Positions 30,911-39,499 of a stretch of DNA of 64,000 bases are shown piece by piece (within the stretch, counting starts at the first letter, position 1; every line of letters starts with the position of its first letter). Under the pieces are notes generated by a model. That model was not told where the DNA came from and made no database searches. It was given only the letters and a program-made list of their open reading frames with translations. The position numbers and the translations under genes are program-made. Origin of the DNA: Acetobacterium paludosum (GTDB lineage: Bacteria > Bacillota > Clostridia > Eubacteriales > Eubacteriaceae); the NCBI RefSeq assembly GCF_008086595.1, contig NZ_RXYA01000001.1, positions 186,001 through 250,000 on the forward strand. The letters are read 5' to 3'.

Positions 30911-32296
30911 ATGGATATGGAAAAATTCAAAAGAATTATTCTAGATAATGAAGATATTCTTATGGAAAAAGCTTTGAAATACGGAAAAGAAAGAAATTAT
31001 ACAAAATATACGTCAACATTAAAAGAAGCATGGCGAATGTCAATAGCAGGTCTATCGAAAGCATTAGTAAAAGTCATTGAAAAGAATGATATACCGGAGA
31101 TGGGACCGGATGATGATTTTACAAAAAGTGAAGTTGCTGAATTTGGCATAATTGAAGCACAAAAACATCGATCACGAGGGGTTACATTAGGCATGTTTCT
31201 GGGTTTTATGAAATATTATCAACAGGCATATGAAGATTTGATTTTTGAGAGCAACTTTTTACCAGAAGAAAAAAGATATTGTTCTCTGTATATCAAACGG
31301 TATTTTGATCAAGTGGAAATGGGCTTTGCAATAGAATGGTCTGGATTATCAGAAAAACATGAGTTAGAAGAGCTTCAGGAATTGAACAGAGCCATGACAA
31401 ATGAAAAAAATAAATACCTCACAATTTTCGAAAGTATTTATGATCCGATCATTCTTGTTGATGAGGATAACAATATTGAAAACATTAATTATAAAGCCGC
31501 GGAAGTTTTCTTTGATGTTGTTGTCTCGGGAATGAAATATTACCGAAATATCAATAATGAAAAGGAGTTGGGTGGGCTAATTGACGAACTCAATAAATTT
31601 ACTGATTTAAATGAAAAAGAAGTTTTACTTGAAAAAACAATTGAAACAAAAGAGGGCCAAAAAACATATTTGATAAAATTCAAAAAAATGTTGGATGTTA
31701 GCGAAAAATATAGAGGAACAGTAATTTTATTCAATGACATAACTGAAAGACAAAAAATGGACCAAATATTAAAAAGGCAGAATGAAAAGCTCGAATATTA
31801 TGCTTTTACTGATCCAATGACAGGGGTTTCAAACCGTAGAACAGGACTGATGATATTGGAAAAAGAACTGGCTTTTGAACATAGGTCAGGATCACCTTTA
31901 TCTATCTGCTTTCTTGATATTGATGGCCTCAAGATGGTAAACGATACCTTTGGTCATGAAGAGGGAGACAATTTAATTAATTGTATTACAACAATTATTA
32001 AATCAACTTTACGAAAGATTGATACAATTAGCCGGATAGGCGGCGATGAATTTCTTGTCATTTTTCCGGGCTGTTTTCAATTGGATGTTGAAAAAGCAAT
32101 CATGCGAATCAACGATGAATTGAAAGAATATGATAAGAAAAGCGAAAAAACTTATCAACATGCTTTTAGCTACGGAATAATAGAATTAACAGAAAATAAT
32201 AAATTAAGTGTCAACGATGTGATTAATGCAGCGGATAAAAAGATGTATGCTAATAAGCTGAAAAAAAAGAATCGAGAAGAAATTCATGAATTTTAA
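30911..32296 (+). CDS. cytoplasmic PAS-GGDEF diguanylate cyclase
   Basis: 461 aa without membrane segments. Domains: an N-terminal helical region (about 1-150) resembling the RsbRD-type histidine-kinase-like N-terminal domain, a PAS domain (about 165-280, YLTIFESIYDPIILVDEDNNIENINYKA), and a GGDEF domain (about 295-455). The GGDEF motif RIGGDEFLVIF is intact, as are FLDIDGLKMVNDTFGHEEGD and an RKID inhibitory site five residues before the motif. It should make c-di-GMP. Its 3' end overlaps the next gene by 11 bp. Start ATG 30911 follows AAGGAGAGG. Confidence 0.87.
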   Translation: MDMEKFKRIILDNEDILMEKALKYGKERNYTKYTSTLKEAWRMSIAGLSKALVKVIEKNDIPEMGPDDDFTKSEVAEFGIIEAQKHRSRGVTLGMFLGFMKYYQQAYEDLIFESNFLPEEKRYCSLYIKRYFDQVEMGFAIEWSGLSEKHELEELQELNRAMTNEKNKYLTIFESIYDPIILVDEDNNIENINYKAAEVFFDVVVSGMKYYRNINNEKELGGLIDELNKFTDLNEKEVLLEKTIETKEGQKTYLIKFKKMLDVSEKYRGTVILFNDITERQKMDQILKRQNEKLEYYAFTDPMTGVSNRRTGLMILEKELAFEHRSGSPLSICFLDIDGLKMVNDTFGHEEGDNLINCITTIIKSTLRKIDTISRIGGDEFLVIFPGCFQLDVEKAIMRINDELKEYDKKSEKTYQHAFSYGIIELTENNKLSVNDVINAADKKMYANKLKKKNREEIHEF

Positions 32297-33551
32297 GGCT
32301 GAAGTTTTTGATAAATTTCAATATTTATCGGCGGTAAATAAATTTAATGACCATACCCTCCATGGTGTAATAAGATTTGAAGATAAACTTAATACACGCG
32401 CTATGGAGCAGGCAATGCGGTTATTGTTAAAAGTTGTTCCTATTTTGTCTAGTGTATATAGAGAGGAAAACGGAAGCTTTTACTGGGAAAGTGTTGACTA
32501 TTTACAAGTCAAAGGGAATTTTATTCTCGTTGATAATGAAGGCGACTTTAACAGCTTTATTACAGAAAAGATAAACGAAATGACCGGTCCTCAGATAAAA
32601 GCGTGCATATTTACAGCAAATGAAGATTCTCTTGCAATTGTTATGAATCATATGATTTGCGATGCTGCCGGTTTTAAGCAAATTCTATATCTGCTGAGCA
32701 ATTTTTATTCTGAGCTGCTTGAAAATTTTGATTATTTTCCTGAATTTGTGATTAATGGGGATCGTGGCTTCAAAAAAATTATTGCTGAATTTAGTTTTAT
32801 GGATCGATTAAAGGCGCTTTTATTTCAACGTAAGGACAGTAACCAAAATAGCTGTTATAAATTTCCGATGAGTAAAGAAAAAAATGTTACTCCGTTTTTT
32901 CTTACCCATGAAATATCACAGAATCAATTTGCTGAAATTAGAAAATACTGTAAAATCAATAAGGTTACCGTGAATGATATTGTTCTTGCGGCATATTATC
33001 GAGTTCTTTATAGAATGTTAATTGCAAATACTGAACCACTCAATATCCCAATCATGGTCGATATGCGCAGAAACTTGAAGAACAACGATTTTATGGCCCT
33101 TTCCAATCTATCTTCCACTGTTATTACAGATTTAAATTTTGTTCAGGGAGAAAATTTTTATGATACGGTAATAAAGATTAATCAGATGATGAGTATTAAG
33201 AAAGCAAAAAACATTGGCTTGAATGGGTTTGTGAAACTTGATTTACTTTCGAATATCTTTAGCGATAAAATCGGCTATAAAATTACTAAACGTGGCTTTA
33301 AAAACCCCTTGATTTGTATGACCAATATCGGCGTATTGGATTCAAATTTATTGAACTTTAAAGGTGCATCAATTAATAATGCATTCATGTTTGGTTCAGT
33401 TAAATACCGTCCCTATTTTCAATTGGCACTGAGTAGCTTTGCTGATAAAATAACATTTACTTGTAATTTATACGGTAACCAGGAGGATCGTAATAAAATT
33501 GCAGACTTTTTCTCTTTACTTAACAAAGAGCTGACTTTATGTTATAAATAA
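32286..33551 (+). CDS. condensation-domain-like acyltransferase
   Basis: 421-aa stand-alone protein of the chloramphenicol-acetyltransferase/NRPS-condensation/PapA-like superfamily. The motif NHMICDAAGFKQIL corresponds to HHxxxDG with His and Asp kept. The second half has KVTVNDIVLAAYYRVLY and IPIMVDMRRNL, like the latch and floor strands of the fold. It probably transfers an acyl chain to an alcohol or amine; the substrates are unknown. Translation is coupled to the upstream diguanylate cyclase (11-bp overlap), suggesting c-di-GMP-linked envelope or lipid chemistry. Confidence 0.65.
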   Translation: MNFKAEVFDKFQYLSAVNKFNDHTLHGVIRFEDKLNTRAMEQAMRLLLKVVPILSSVYREENGSFYWESVDYLQVKGNFILVDNEGDFNSFITEKINEMTGPQIKACIFTANEDSLAIVMNHMICDAAGFKQILYLLSNFYSELLENFDYFPEFVINGDRGFKKIIAEFSFMDRLKALLFQRKDSNQNSCYKFPMSKEKNVTPFFLTHEISQNQFAEIRKYCKINKVTVNDIVLAAYYRVLYRMLIANTEPLNIPIMVDMRRNLKNNDFMALSNLSSTVITDLNFVQGENFYDTVIKINQMMSIKKAKNIGLNGFVKLDLLSNIFSDKIGYKITKRGFKNPLICMTNIGVLDSNLLNFKGASINNAFMFGSVKYRPYFQLALSSFADKITFTCNLYGNQEDRNKIADFFSLLNKELTLCYK

Positions 33552-33602
33552 TCAATCATGGGTAAAAACTGAATAATGATGAATAATGGGGAGGAACAGG
33601 AA

Positions 33603-34613
33603 ATGAAAAGGAAAAAGATTGCTTTGGCGGTTGCCATTCTTAGCCTCAGCATGTTATTAACGGCATGTGGCAATAAGAAGGATGTAACCGATTATTCGAA
33701 AACCGAGAATTGGATGAACTTACCTACCACTACGGACAAAGAGGTGGATGTGTTTTATCTTTATCCCACAACATATTCACCGGCTGATCAGACAAATCCA
33801 AGCATTAGTACAATCGATGATGCCGGGATGGTTCAAAATGCAAAAATAGCCTATGGCAGACAGGCCACTGCTTTTGAAACCGTTGGGAATATTTATGCCC
33901 CCTACTACAGACAGGACAATTTATCACCAGTTGATCGGGAAGAAACCATTGCCGGAATACCCACTACGGATGCCACAGCAGCTTTTGATTACTACATTAA
34001 ACATTATAATAATGGACGTCCTTTTATTTTAGTCGGTCATTCACAAGGGGCGGATGTAATGAGCAATCTATTGTCAGGATATTTGAAAGATCATCCGGAT
34101 GTTTACAAGCGAATGGTGGTAGCCTATGTCATTGGTTTTACCGTTACAAATGATTATCTTACCGCTAATCCGCATTTGAAATTTGCCGAAGGCCCCGATG
34201 ATACCGGAGTTATCGTTTCTTACAATACAGAAGCAGAAACTGTTCTACCTCCGGGTAATCCGGTTGTTACGGAAGGTGCTCTTGTTATCAATCCAATCAA
34301 TTGGAAGCGCGATGAAACGCTGGCAACGGCAGCTGAAAACTTAGGTTCCATTGCGCTAAATCGTGATGGCTCTGCGGTTTTAAATGCTGAAGGAAAAATT
34401 GAGCCGGTGATGAATTTTGCGGATGCCCAGATTAATTTAGCAAAAGGGGTGTTGATTTGCAGCACGGCGAATGTTGATTTATTATCGCCGGGAAGTGCAA
34501 CGTTTGGAAAAGGCGTATATCATACCTTTGACTATCCATTCTATTATTTTAATCTCCGGGAAAATGCGGAGAATCGCACCAATAAGTATTTTGAAATAAA
34601 TGGCACAAAGTAA
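33603..34613 (+). CDS. lipoprotein with DUF3089 alpha/beta-hydrolase fold
   Basis: A lipoprotein signal peptide (KRKKIALAVAILSLSMLLTACG, lipobox LTAC) precedes a DUF3089 domain. The nucleophile elbow LVGHSQGADVMSNLL gives the catalytic serine, with Asp and His later. It is probably an extracytoplasmic esterase or lipase-like enzyme. Start ATG 33603 behind GGGGAGGAACAGGAA; an ATG at 33576 has a weaker site. It lies 51 bp after the acyltransferase gene on the same strand, so the three may form an acylation/deacylation unit. Confidence 0.85.
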   Translation: MKRKKIALAVAILSLSMLLTACGNKKDVTDYSKTENWMNLPTTTDKEVDVFYLYPTTYSPADQTNPSISTIDDAGMVQNAKIAYGRQATAFETVGNIYAPYYRQDNLSPVDREETIAGIPTTDATAAFDYYIKHYNNGRPFILVGHSQGADVMSNLLSGYLKDHPDVYKRMVVAYVIGFTVTNDYLTANPHLKFAEGPDDTGVIVSYNTEAETVLPPGNPVVTEGALVINPINWKRDETLATAAENLGSIALNRDGSAVLNAEGKIEPVMNFADAQINLAKGVLICSTANVDLLSPGSATFGKGVYHTFDYPFYYFNLRENAENRTNKYFEINGTK

Positions 34614-34650
34614 AATAGTTTACAGACGCTGATTTGAGGTTGTGAAACAT

Positions 34651-34687
34651 CGATTAAAAAGCTGAGAATTCTCAGCTTTTTTAATCG
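34651..34687 (+). terminator. intrinsic terminator of the lipoprotein gene
   Basis: A near-perfect palindrome centred on AGCTGAGAATTCTCAGCT (34651-34687) with T residues within the right arm. Confidence 0.88.
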
Positions 34688-34750
34688 TTTGTTTTCGTTT
34701 TTTGAGAATAATATCTGAAGAATATTCTATAATTAGGTAATTGAATGTGC

Positions 34751-34779
34751 TATACTGAAGATATACAGATATGTACGTA
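34751..34779 (+). promoter_or_regulatory. promoter with candidate GntR operator, site 1
   Basis: Extended -10 TGCTATACT (TATACT at 34751-34756) with ATACAGATATGTACGTA starting at 34763, 6 bp downstream of the -10 box. The same site occurs at the same offset at 36253. No good -35 box is seen. Confidence 0.7.
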
Positions 34780-34795
34780 AGGGTTGAGGTGGAAA

Positions 34796-35455
34796 ATGAA
34801 GGATAAATTGATAGAACTCATTGCTGACCTAAAGGTGGATGAAGCGGAAGCTTTCGCCAGTGAATTAATTCATAACGGAATAGACTATAAAGTTTTGTTT
34901 GAAAGAGTTATGGCAGGTTTGGCGGAAATAGGAAAAAAGTATGAAAATGAGCAGTGCTTCATAGCGGATCTTATCGTCTCTGGGATGATGGCAAAGAATA
35001 TTTTTGCCGAGGCCAATTTATATCAGGGAAACCAGGAGCCTCAAAATACATTGGGAACGGTGGTCATGGGAACAATCTATGATGATATTCATGACATTGG
35101 AAAAGATTTAATGATAGATGCGCTTGAAAATAAGGGAATCAAGGTTATTGATTTGGGAGTCGATGTCAGAGTAGAAAAATTTATCGATGCGGTCAAACGA
35201 AATGACCCAGATATTATTGCAGTAAGCTGCGTTATGGTTAATTCAATTTCATATGTGGAAGAATTGGGCGTTGCACTGCAAAGGGAAAATCTTCTTGAAA
35301 ATCGTCGATTTATTTTAGGCGGCGCCAGTGTGGATAATGATTATATCAGAATCCCTCAAATTGATTTTATGACCAATAATTTTTACGAAGGCGTAAATTA
35401 CTGTGAAGCGTTTCTTCGGGAAAAATATAAAGGGAGAAACGAAGTAAATGAGTGA
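34796..35455 (+). CDS. corrinoid protein 1 (MtbC/MttC type)
   Basis: Methyl-carrying corrinoid protein of the two-domain form: an N-terminal helical cap (about 1-85) and a B12-binding Rossmann domain with IYDDIHDIGKDL (Asp97, His99, Gly102, where His is the lower cobalt ligand), VSCVMVNSIS and GGASV. It accepts a methyl group from a substrate-specific methyltransferase. Start ATG 34796 follows GAGGTGG. It has a GntR/UTRA regulator directly after it (8-bp overlap) and its own operator, apart from the main methyltransferase operon. 219 aa. Confidence 0.92.
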   Translation: MKDKLIELIADLKVDEAEAFASELIHNGIDYKVLFERVMAGLAEIGKKYENEQCFIADLIVSGMMAKNIFAEANLYQGNQEPQNTLGTVVMGTIYDDIHDIGKDLMIDALENKGIKVIDLGVDVRVEKFIDAVKRNDPDIIAVSCVMVNSISYVEELGVALQRENLLENRRFILGGASVDNDYIRIPQIDFMTNNFYEGVNYCEAFLREKYKGRNEVNE

Positions 35456-36173
35456 TGTTTTATATCTCGCTATTGTAGCCAGTTTAAAGGAAAAAATCAT
35501 CAAGGGCCGACTTAAACCGGGCGATATGCTTAATTCAGAAAGTTCACTTATGAAAGAATATTCAGTTGGCCGAATGACCATTCGAAAAAGCTTATCCCTC
35601 TTATCCAACGAAGGTTATATTTATTCAGTGCCGGGAAAAGGAAACTTTGTTTGTAAACCAGAGGTTGATATTTTTCAATTTAAATTTAACAAATACGATG
35701 GCTTAAATACCCATATCGATCGGGTGAAATTACTGTCGGTTAAAGTGAAGTTTCCCACAAAGCAGATTGATCGAATCTTAAATATGGATGAAAATCAAAA
35801 AGTGGTGGAAGCAACTCGAATTTTGTGTTCGGATGATAAGGAAATAGCGATGGAAGTAATCTATTTGCCTTATGTGCAAAATCAGCCTGTTATCGAAGAT
35901 ATGTTGAAATTTGCGAACTATCTAAAACCAATTGAAGAAAAACTGGCTTTTGTTTTAGATAAAACAATTAATATTTCGGTAACAATGCCAACAAAAGAAA
36001 TGAGTGAACGTCTTAATATAAATCAAAATGAACCGATCTTTGAAATAATTGAAACGATTAAAAATGGTGCGTCACATGAAATCTTACAGGTTAGCTGGTT
36101 TTATGTGAGTCCGAAGTATTTAGCAATAAAGGCAGCTACGCCGAAAGATTCTGTCGATAAGAGAATCTTTTAA
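35448..36173 (+). CDS. GntR-family regulator with UTRA domain
   Basis: 241-aa HutC-subfamily regulator: the N-terminal winged helix LKEKIIKGRLKPGDMLNSESSLMKEYSVGRMTIRKSLSLLSNEGYIYSVPGKGNFV, then a UTRA effector-binding domain with VVEATRILCSDDKEIAMEVIYLP. UTRA domains bind small ligands; here perhaps the methyl donor or a product. It is translationally coupled to corrinoid protein 1. A shared site in both promoters of the regulon fits it as the controller. Confidence 0.9.
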   Translation: MSDVLYLAIVASLKEKIIKGRLKPGDMLNSESSLMKEYSVGRMTIRKSLSLLSNEGYIYSVPGKGNFVCKPEVDIFQFKFNKYDGLNTHIDRVKLLSVKVKFPTKQIDRILNMDENQKVVEATRILCSDDKEIAMEVIYLPYVQNQPVIEDMLKFANYLKPIEEKLAFVLDKTINISVTMPTKEMSERLNINQNEPIFEIIETIKNGASHEILQVSWFYVSPKYLAIKAATPKDSVDKRIF

Positions 36174-36208
36174 GATCAAGTGAAAATTAAAGCTTGGTCT
36201 TTTTTTTA
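36173..36208 (+). terminator. intrinsic terminator after GntR gene
   Basis: AGATCAAG (36173-36180) pairs with CTTGGTCT (36193-36200, one G-U), followed by a T-tract to 36208. Confidence 0.85.
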
Positions 36209-36217
36209 TTTAAGCTA

Positions 36218-36270
36218 TTGACAAAACGTTTACATAAGCGTATATTATATCCATACAGACTTGTACGTAT
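36218..36270 (+). promoter_or_regulatory. promoter with candidate GntR operator, site 2
   Basis: TTGACA (36218-36223), 17-bp spacer, TATATT (36241-36246): a near-consensus promoter. ATACAGACTTGTACGTAT begins at 36253, 6 bp after the -10 box. It matches site 1 at 15 of 17 positions and overlaps the expected transcription start. Confidence 0.8.
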
Positions 36271-36299
36271 ATGCTGAAGAATATTAGGGGAGATAGAAA

Positions 36300-36890
36300 A
36301 TGAATGATCCAAAATTGTTGCTTTTTACAGGATTCCTTGGGTCTGGAAAGACATCATTGCTATTAAAAATAGCCCGGAAGTTATCACAAGATAAAAAACG
36401 CTGTGCGATTATTGTTAATGAGGTTGGCGAAATAGGTATCGATAATTTACAGATGAAAAAAATGGGGTATGACGTCTGGGAAATATTCGGGGGGTGTATT
36501 TGCTGCACATTGGCCATCAGTTTAGAAGATACGATACATCAACTTCTGGACAATTATGAAATCGATTATATTCTGATGGAGCCTTCAGGTGTCGCTGATC
36601 CGTCAGCATTGTACCAGCCAATAAAACATAGCGGTTTTCCTGATGAAAAGGTAAAAAATGTGTTTATTATGGATCCAACCCGGATCTGTATGTTTGAAGA
36701 AGTACTGGAACCCTATCTTCAATCAGCCATTCCTTTGGCTGATGTTACGGTAATCAATAAAATTGATATAGCTACTGCGGAAGAAATAGATGAATCGGAA
36801 AAGGTCATTAGAAAATATAACGAAGAAGTTATGATATTAAAAATAAATGTAAATGAACTTGAAGAAAAACAGATTAGAGAGCTTATTTAA
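36300..36890 (+). CDS. short CobW/CobW-like P-loop GTPase
   Basis: 196-aa GTPase of the G3E family (CobW, HypB, UreG). Walker A FTGFLGSGKTSLL (residues 9-21), the metal-binding GCICCT (Cys66, Cys68, Cys69, CxCC), MEPSGVADPS (switch), and VINKIDIA for guanine specificity. It lacks the C-terminal CobW_C domain of zinc chaperones, so is shorter than usual. A role in metal loading or repair of corrinoid proteins is inferred from its place in the operon. The next gene overlaps in another frame but starts at 36913. Confidence 0.85.
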   Translation: MNDPKLLLFTGFLGSGKTSLLLKIARKLSQDKKRCAIIVNEVGEIGIDNLQMKKMGYDVWEIFGGCICCTLAISLEDTIHQLLDNYEIDYILMEPSGVADPSALYQPIKHSGFPDEKVKNVFIMDPTRICMFEEVLEPYLQSAIPLADVTVINKIDIATAEEIDESEKVIRKYNEEVMILKINVNELEEKQIRELI

Positions 36891-36912
36891 AAGCCTGAAT
36901 GGAGATGAGCGT

Positions 36913-37395
36913 ATGTATCAGAATACATTTGAAGCACTGGCGATCAACACAAAATTAATTTCGCGAAAAAAGCTTTCGAATGAAAAATGGCGCGAAATAG
37001 GATGCTTTTTTATTAAGAACTATGTTGAACAATTAGGAAAAGCAGAAAAAGCGGTCATTGGCCATATTAAAGTTCTGATTGAATTGGAAGATAACAGCTT
37101 TATTAAGTTAAGTTGTGTTAGCCGGGATCGGCCAACTAATTGCGAAATTGTTAACACAGAAGGAAACAGTCTGGAAGCGGGTTTGACTTTTAATTCTATT
37201 ATTAGTGAGCTATTAAAAAATAAAAATATTCAGTGCTTTCATATGGCGTTAGAGAGAACCTGCAGTGTGTATGGGTTAATGACGGATTATAAAGAGACTT
37301 TACCCAGTGAGCCGAAAACAGAAGAAGATGAAAACGAAACATGCTTCGTCTGTCATGAACATCATCATGATGAAACATGTGGACACAATCATTAA
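36913..37395 (+). CDS. hypothetical protein with Cys/His-rich metal-binding tail
   Basis: 160 aa. The first about 135 residues are not recognised. The tail CFVCHEHHHDETCGHNH has three Cys and six His and probably binds a metal. Start ATG 36913 follows GGAGATGAGC; an in-frame ATG at 36853 sits inside the GTPase gene. Its position next to a CobW-like GTPase suggests the two work as a pair: the tail could replace the missing CobW_C/His-rich region in trans. No known family assignment. Confidence 0.7.
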   Translation: MYQNTFEALAINTKLISRKKLSNEKWREIGCFFIKNYVEQLGKAEKAVIGHIKVLIELEDNSFIKLSCVSRDRPTNCEIVNTEGNSLEAGLTFNSIISELLKNKNIQCFHMALERTCSVYGLMTDYKETLPSEPKTEEDENETCFVCHEHHHDETCGHNH

Positions 37396-37710
37396 GCGAT
37401 AGTAATCAATGAAAACATTGGTATTATGAAAATAAATTTGGAGGTGATAAAGATGCATAAAACATAAAAAGAGACTCCTGAAAATTCCAATAGTACAGGC
37501 GTTACGGGCCACAGAAAAGTACAAAAGGAAAGTTGAAGGAGACCTCATCAAAATTTTAACACAAATTCGAATAAATGATAAGATCCTTTTCATTTATTTT
37601 AAAAAAATATAAATATTCCTCGGTTTTGATGATTTTCTCCTCGGTATAGATGTGCGAAACAGAAGATAAAATAAAAAAGTAATCAAAAGAAAAACATGGA
37701 GGATGAAGAA
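37396..37710. other. interval with hairpin before corrinoid protein 2
   Basis: No gene. A 9-bp stem AATAAATGA (37570-37578) with TCATTTATT (37590-37598) precedes an A/T-rich run, so it could lower read-through into the distal part of the operon. A nine-codon ORF at 37453 with a strong ribosome site is too short to call. No -35/-10 pair stands out. Confidence 0.5.
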
Positions 37711-38328
37711 ATGACTAAAATTAGTGAATTATTAGCGAATCTTGAAATGGATGAGTTAATGGAAGTTGTTCAAAAAGAACTAGTGGCAGGAACAGATCCC
37801 GTTGGTATTCTTAAAGAGTGTGAAGCGGGAATGGTCATGGTTGGAGAGAAATTCTCAAGCGGAGATTACTTTGTATCTGATTTAATGATGTCTGGCGAAA
37901 TGTTCAAGGAAGTCGGCGAGATGCTGGTTCCCTATTTAGATGGAAAAACCGGAGATGTTCTGGCTAAAGTTGTTTTGGGAACAGTTGAAGGCGATATCCA
38001 CGATATCGGAAAAGATCTGGTCTATGTTATGCTGAAATCTGGTGGGTTTGAGGTCATTGATGTAGGCGTAGATGCCAAACCGGAAGTGTTTGTGAAGGCG
38101 CTAAAAGAATCTGGTGCTCCGATTTTGGCGTTATCTTGTTTATTAACGACTTGTTATGATTCAATCAAGAACACCATCGAAGCGGTTAGTGAAGCGGGCT
38201 TAAGAGATCAGGTGAAAATTGTTATTGGTGGGGGACCCACCGATGAATCAGTTGTAAATTATACGGGTGCGGATACATTTGGCCAAGATGCTCAGTCAGC
38301 AGTAAGAATATGTAAGGAGATGTTATAA
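37711..38328 (+). CDS. corrinoid protein 2 (MtbC/MttC type)
   Basis: Second two-domain corrinoid methyl carrier: cap domain then VEGDIHDIGKDLVYVML (Asp95, His97, Gly100), with SCLLTT and the GGGPT loop at the Rossmann end. 205 aa. ATG 37711 lies after GGAGGATGAAGAA. One base after its stop comes the URO-D-type methyltransferase, so the two are a cognate pair. It differs from corrinoid protein 1 across the cap domain. Confidence 0.93.
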   Translation: MTKISELLANLEMDELMEVVQKELVAGTDPVGILKECEAGMVMVGEKFSSGDYFVSDLMMSGEMFKEVGEMLVPYLDGKTGDVLAKVVLGTVEGDIHDIGKDLVYVMLKSGGFEVIDVGVDAKPEVFVKALKESGAPILALSCLLTTCYDSIKNTIEAVSEAGLRDQVKIVIGGGPTDESVVNYTGADTFGQDAQSAVRICKEML

Positions 38329-38329
38329 A

Positions 38330-39484
38330 ATGGGCACTTATGATAAGTTTAATGCTAATTTAGAGACTGTTTATCAGACGATTCATTGTGAGAACGAACG
38401 ACCTGTTCCTTGTTATATGGGGATTGCACCGGCCCCTATTCAAATGGAAATGACACTGGCTGAATATATTGCTGATCCTGTTAAAGGAGCCTATGCTCAA
38501 TATGATTATGTCATGCGGTTAAGTGAAGAAGCGGGTCCGATTGGATGCATTGACAACGATCCGATGGGATTTAACATGGTCTCCTATCTGACTCTGCTTT
38601 GGTTATCAAAAATTCAGAGACCCGGTATTGAGTTGTCAGATACATCGCTATGGCAGGTTTTGGAAACCAAAATTATGGAAAAAGATGAGTATGATGTTCT
38701 GATCAATCAGGGATATGAAACCTGGTTTAACTCACTTCTTCCCAAGGTCATCGATATGGAATATTTTGGCAAAACCATGCAGGTTTATGGCAGAAATGTG
38801 AATGCGATCAGAGATAAAGGACGAGAGTTGGGAATTGTGAGTATCAATTCACCGGATATCTTGCCGGCTAATATACCCTTTGAAATTCTCTGCGGCGTCC
38901 GTTCAATGAGTGCTTTTTATATGGATTGCTATAAAATACCGGATAAATTAGTTGAAGCATCAGATGTTATTTTTGAGGCAAACAAAGCTTCAGCTCAAAA
39001 AACTCTGGAAGCTGCAAAAGACGATCGCTCAATTGTCAGTGGCTGGATAGGCGGCTGGCGAACCGCTTCGGCCATGTTATCCCCGAAAATTTGGGATCGG
39101 CTGGTTTGGCCATATATAAAAGCTTCTGGTGATCAGATGTTATCCTACGGAAAAAATCCCACCTTCCATTTAGATCAATGCTGGAATCGTGATATTGGAC
39201 GTTTTGCTGAATTCCCTGAAAAATCAATTATCCTCAATCTTGACGGCATGACCGATATGCGCGAAGCTCGTAAAAAACTGGGAGAAAACTATTGTTTAAT
39301 GGGAGATGTGCCGGCACCGCTATTGGCAACCGGAACACCCGAAGAAGTACGGGATTATGTGACAAAATTAATTGATGATTTGGGACCCAAAGGGCTGTTT
39401 GTTACAGCAGGATGCGATGCACCGGGCAACACCAAACACGAAAATATGGTTGCCATGTTTAAAGCAACCAACGACTGGAAATAA
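38330..39484 (+). CDS. URO-D-family corrinoid methyltransferase
   Basis: 384-aa member of the uroporphyrinogen-decarboxylase-like superfamily that includes MtaA/MtbA and O-demethylase methyltransferases. Possible zinc ligands are His280 and Cys284 (FHLDQCW) and Cys362 (TAGCDAPGN). The usual HxC spacing is HxxxC here, like some O-demethylase B subunits. With corrinoid protein 2 upstream it probably moves a methyl group from an unknown donor, such as a methoxyarene or a simple methylated compound, to cobalt. It is followed 15 bp later by the THF-directed methyltransferase. Confidence 0.85.
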   Translation: MGTYDKFNANLETVYQTIHCENERPVPCYMGIAPAPIQMEMTLAEYIADPVKGAYAQYDYVMRLSEEAGPIGCIDNDPMGFNMVSYLTLLWLSKIQRPGIELSDTSLWQVLETKIMEKDEYDVLINQGYETWFNSLLPKVIDMEYFGKTMQVYGRNVNAIRDKGRELGIVSINSPDILPANIPFEILCGVRSMSAFYMDCYKIPDKLVEASDVIFEANKASAQKTLEAAKDDRSIVSGWIGGWRTASAMLSPKIWDRLVWPYIKASGDQMLSYGKNPTFHLDQCWNRDIGRFAEFPEKSIILNLDGMTDMREARKKLGENYCLMGDVPAPLLATGTPEEVRDYVTKLIDDLGPKGLFVTAGCDAPGNTKHENMVAMFKATNDWK

Positions 39485-39499
39485 GTCTAAGGAGATACG

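Noticed and set aside
30721-30930. 69-aa minus-strand ORF before the GGDEF gene
   Set aside because: No ribosome site and overlaps the GGDEF start region.
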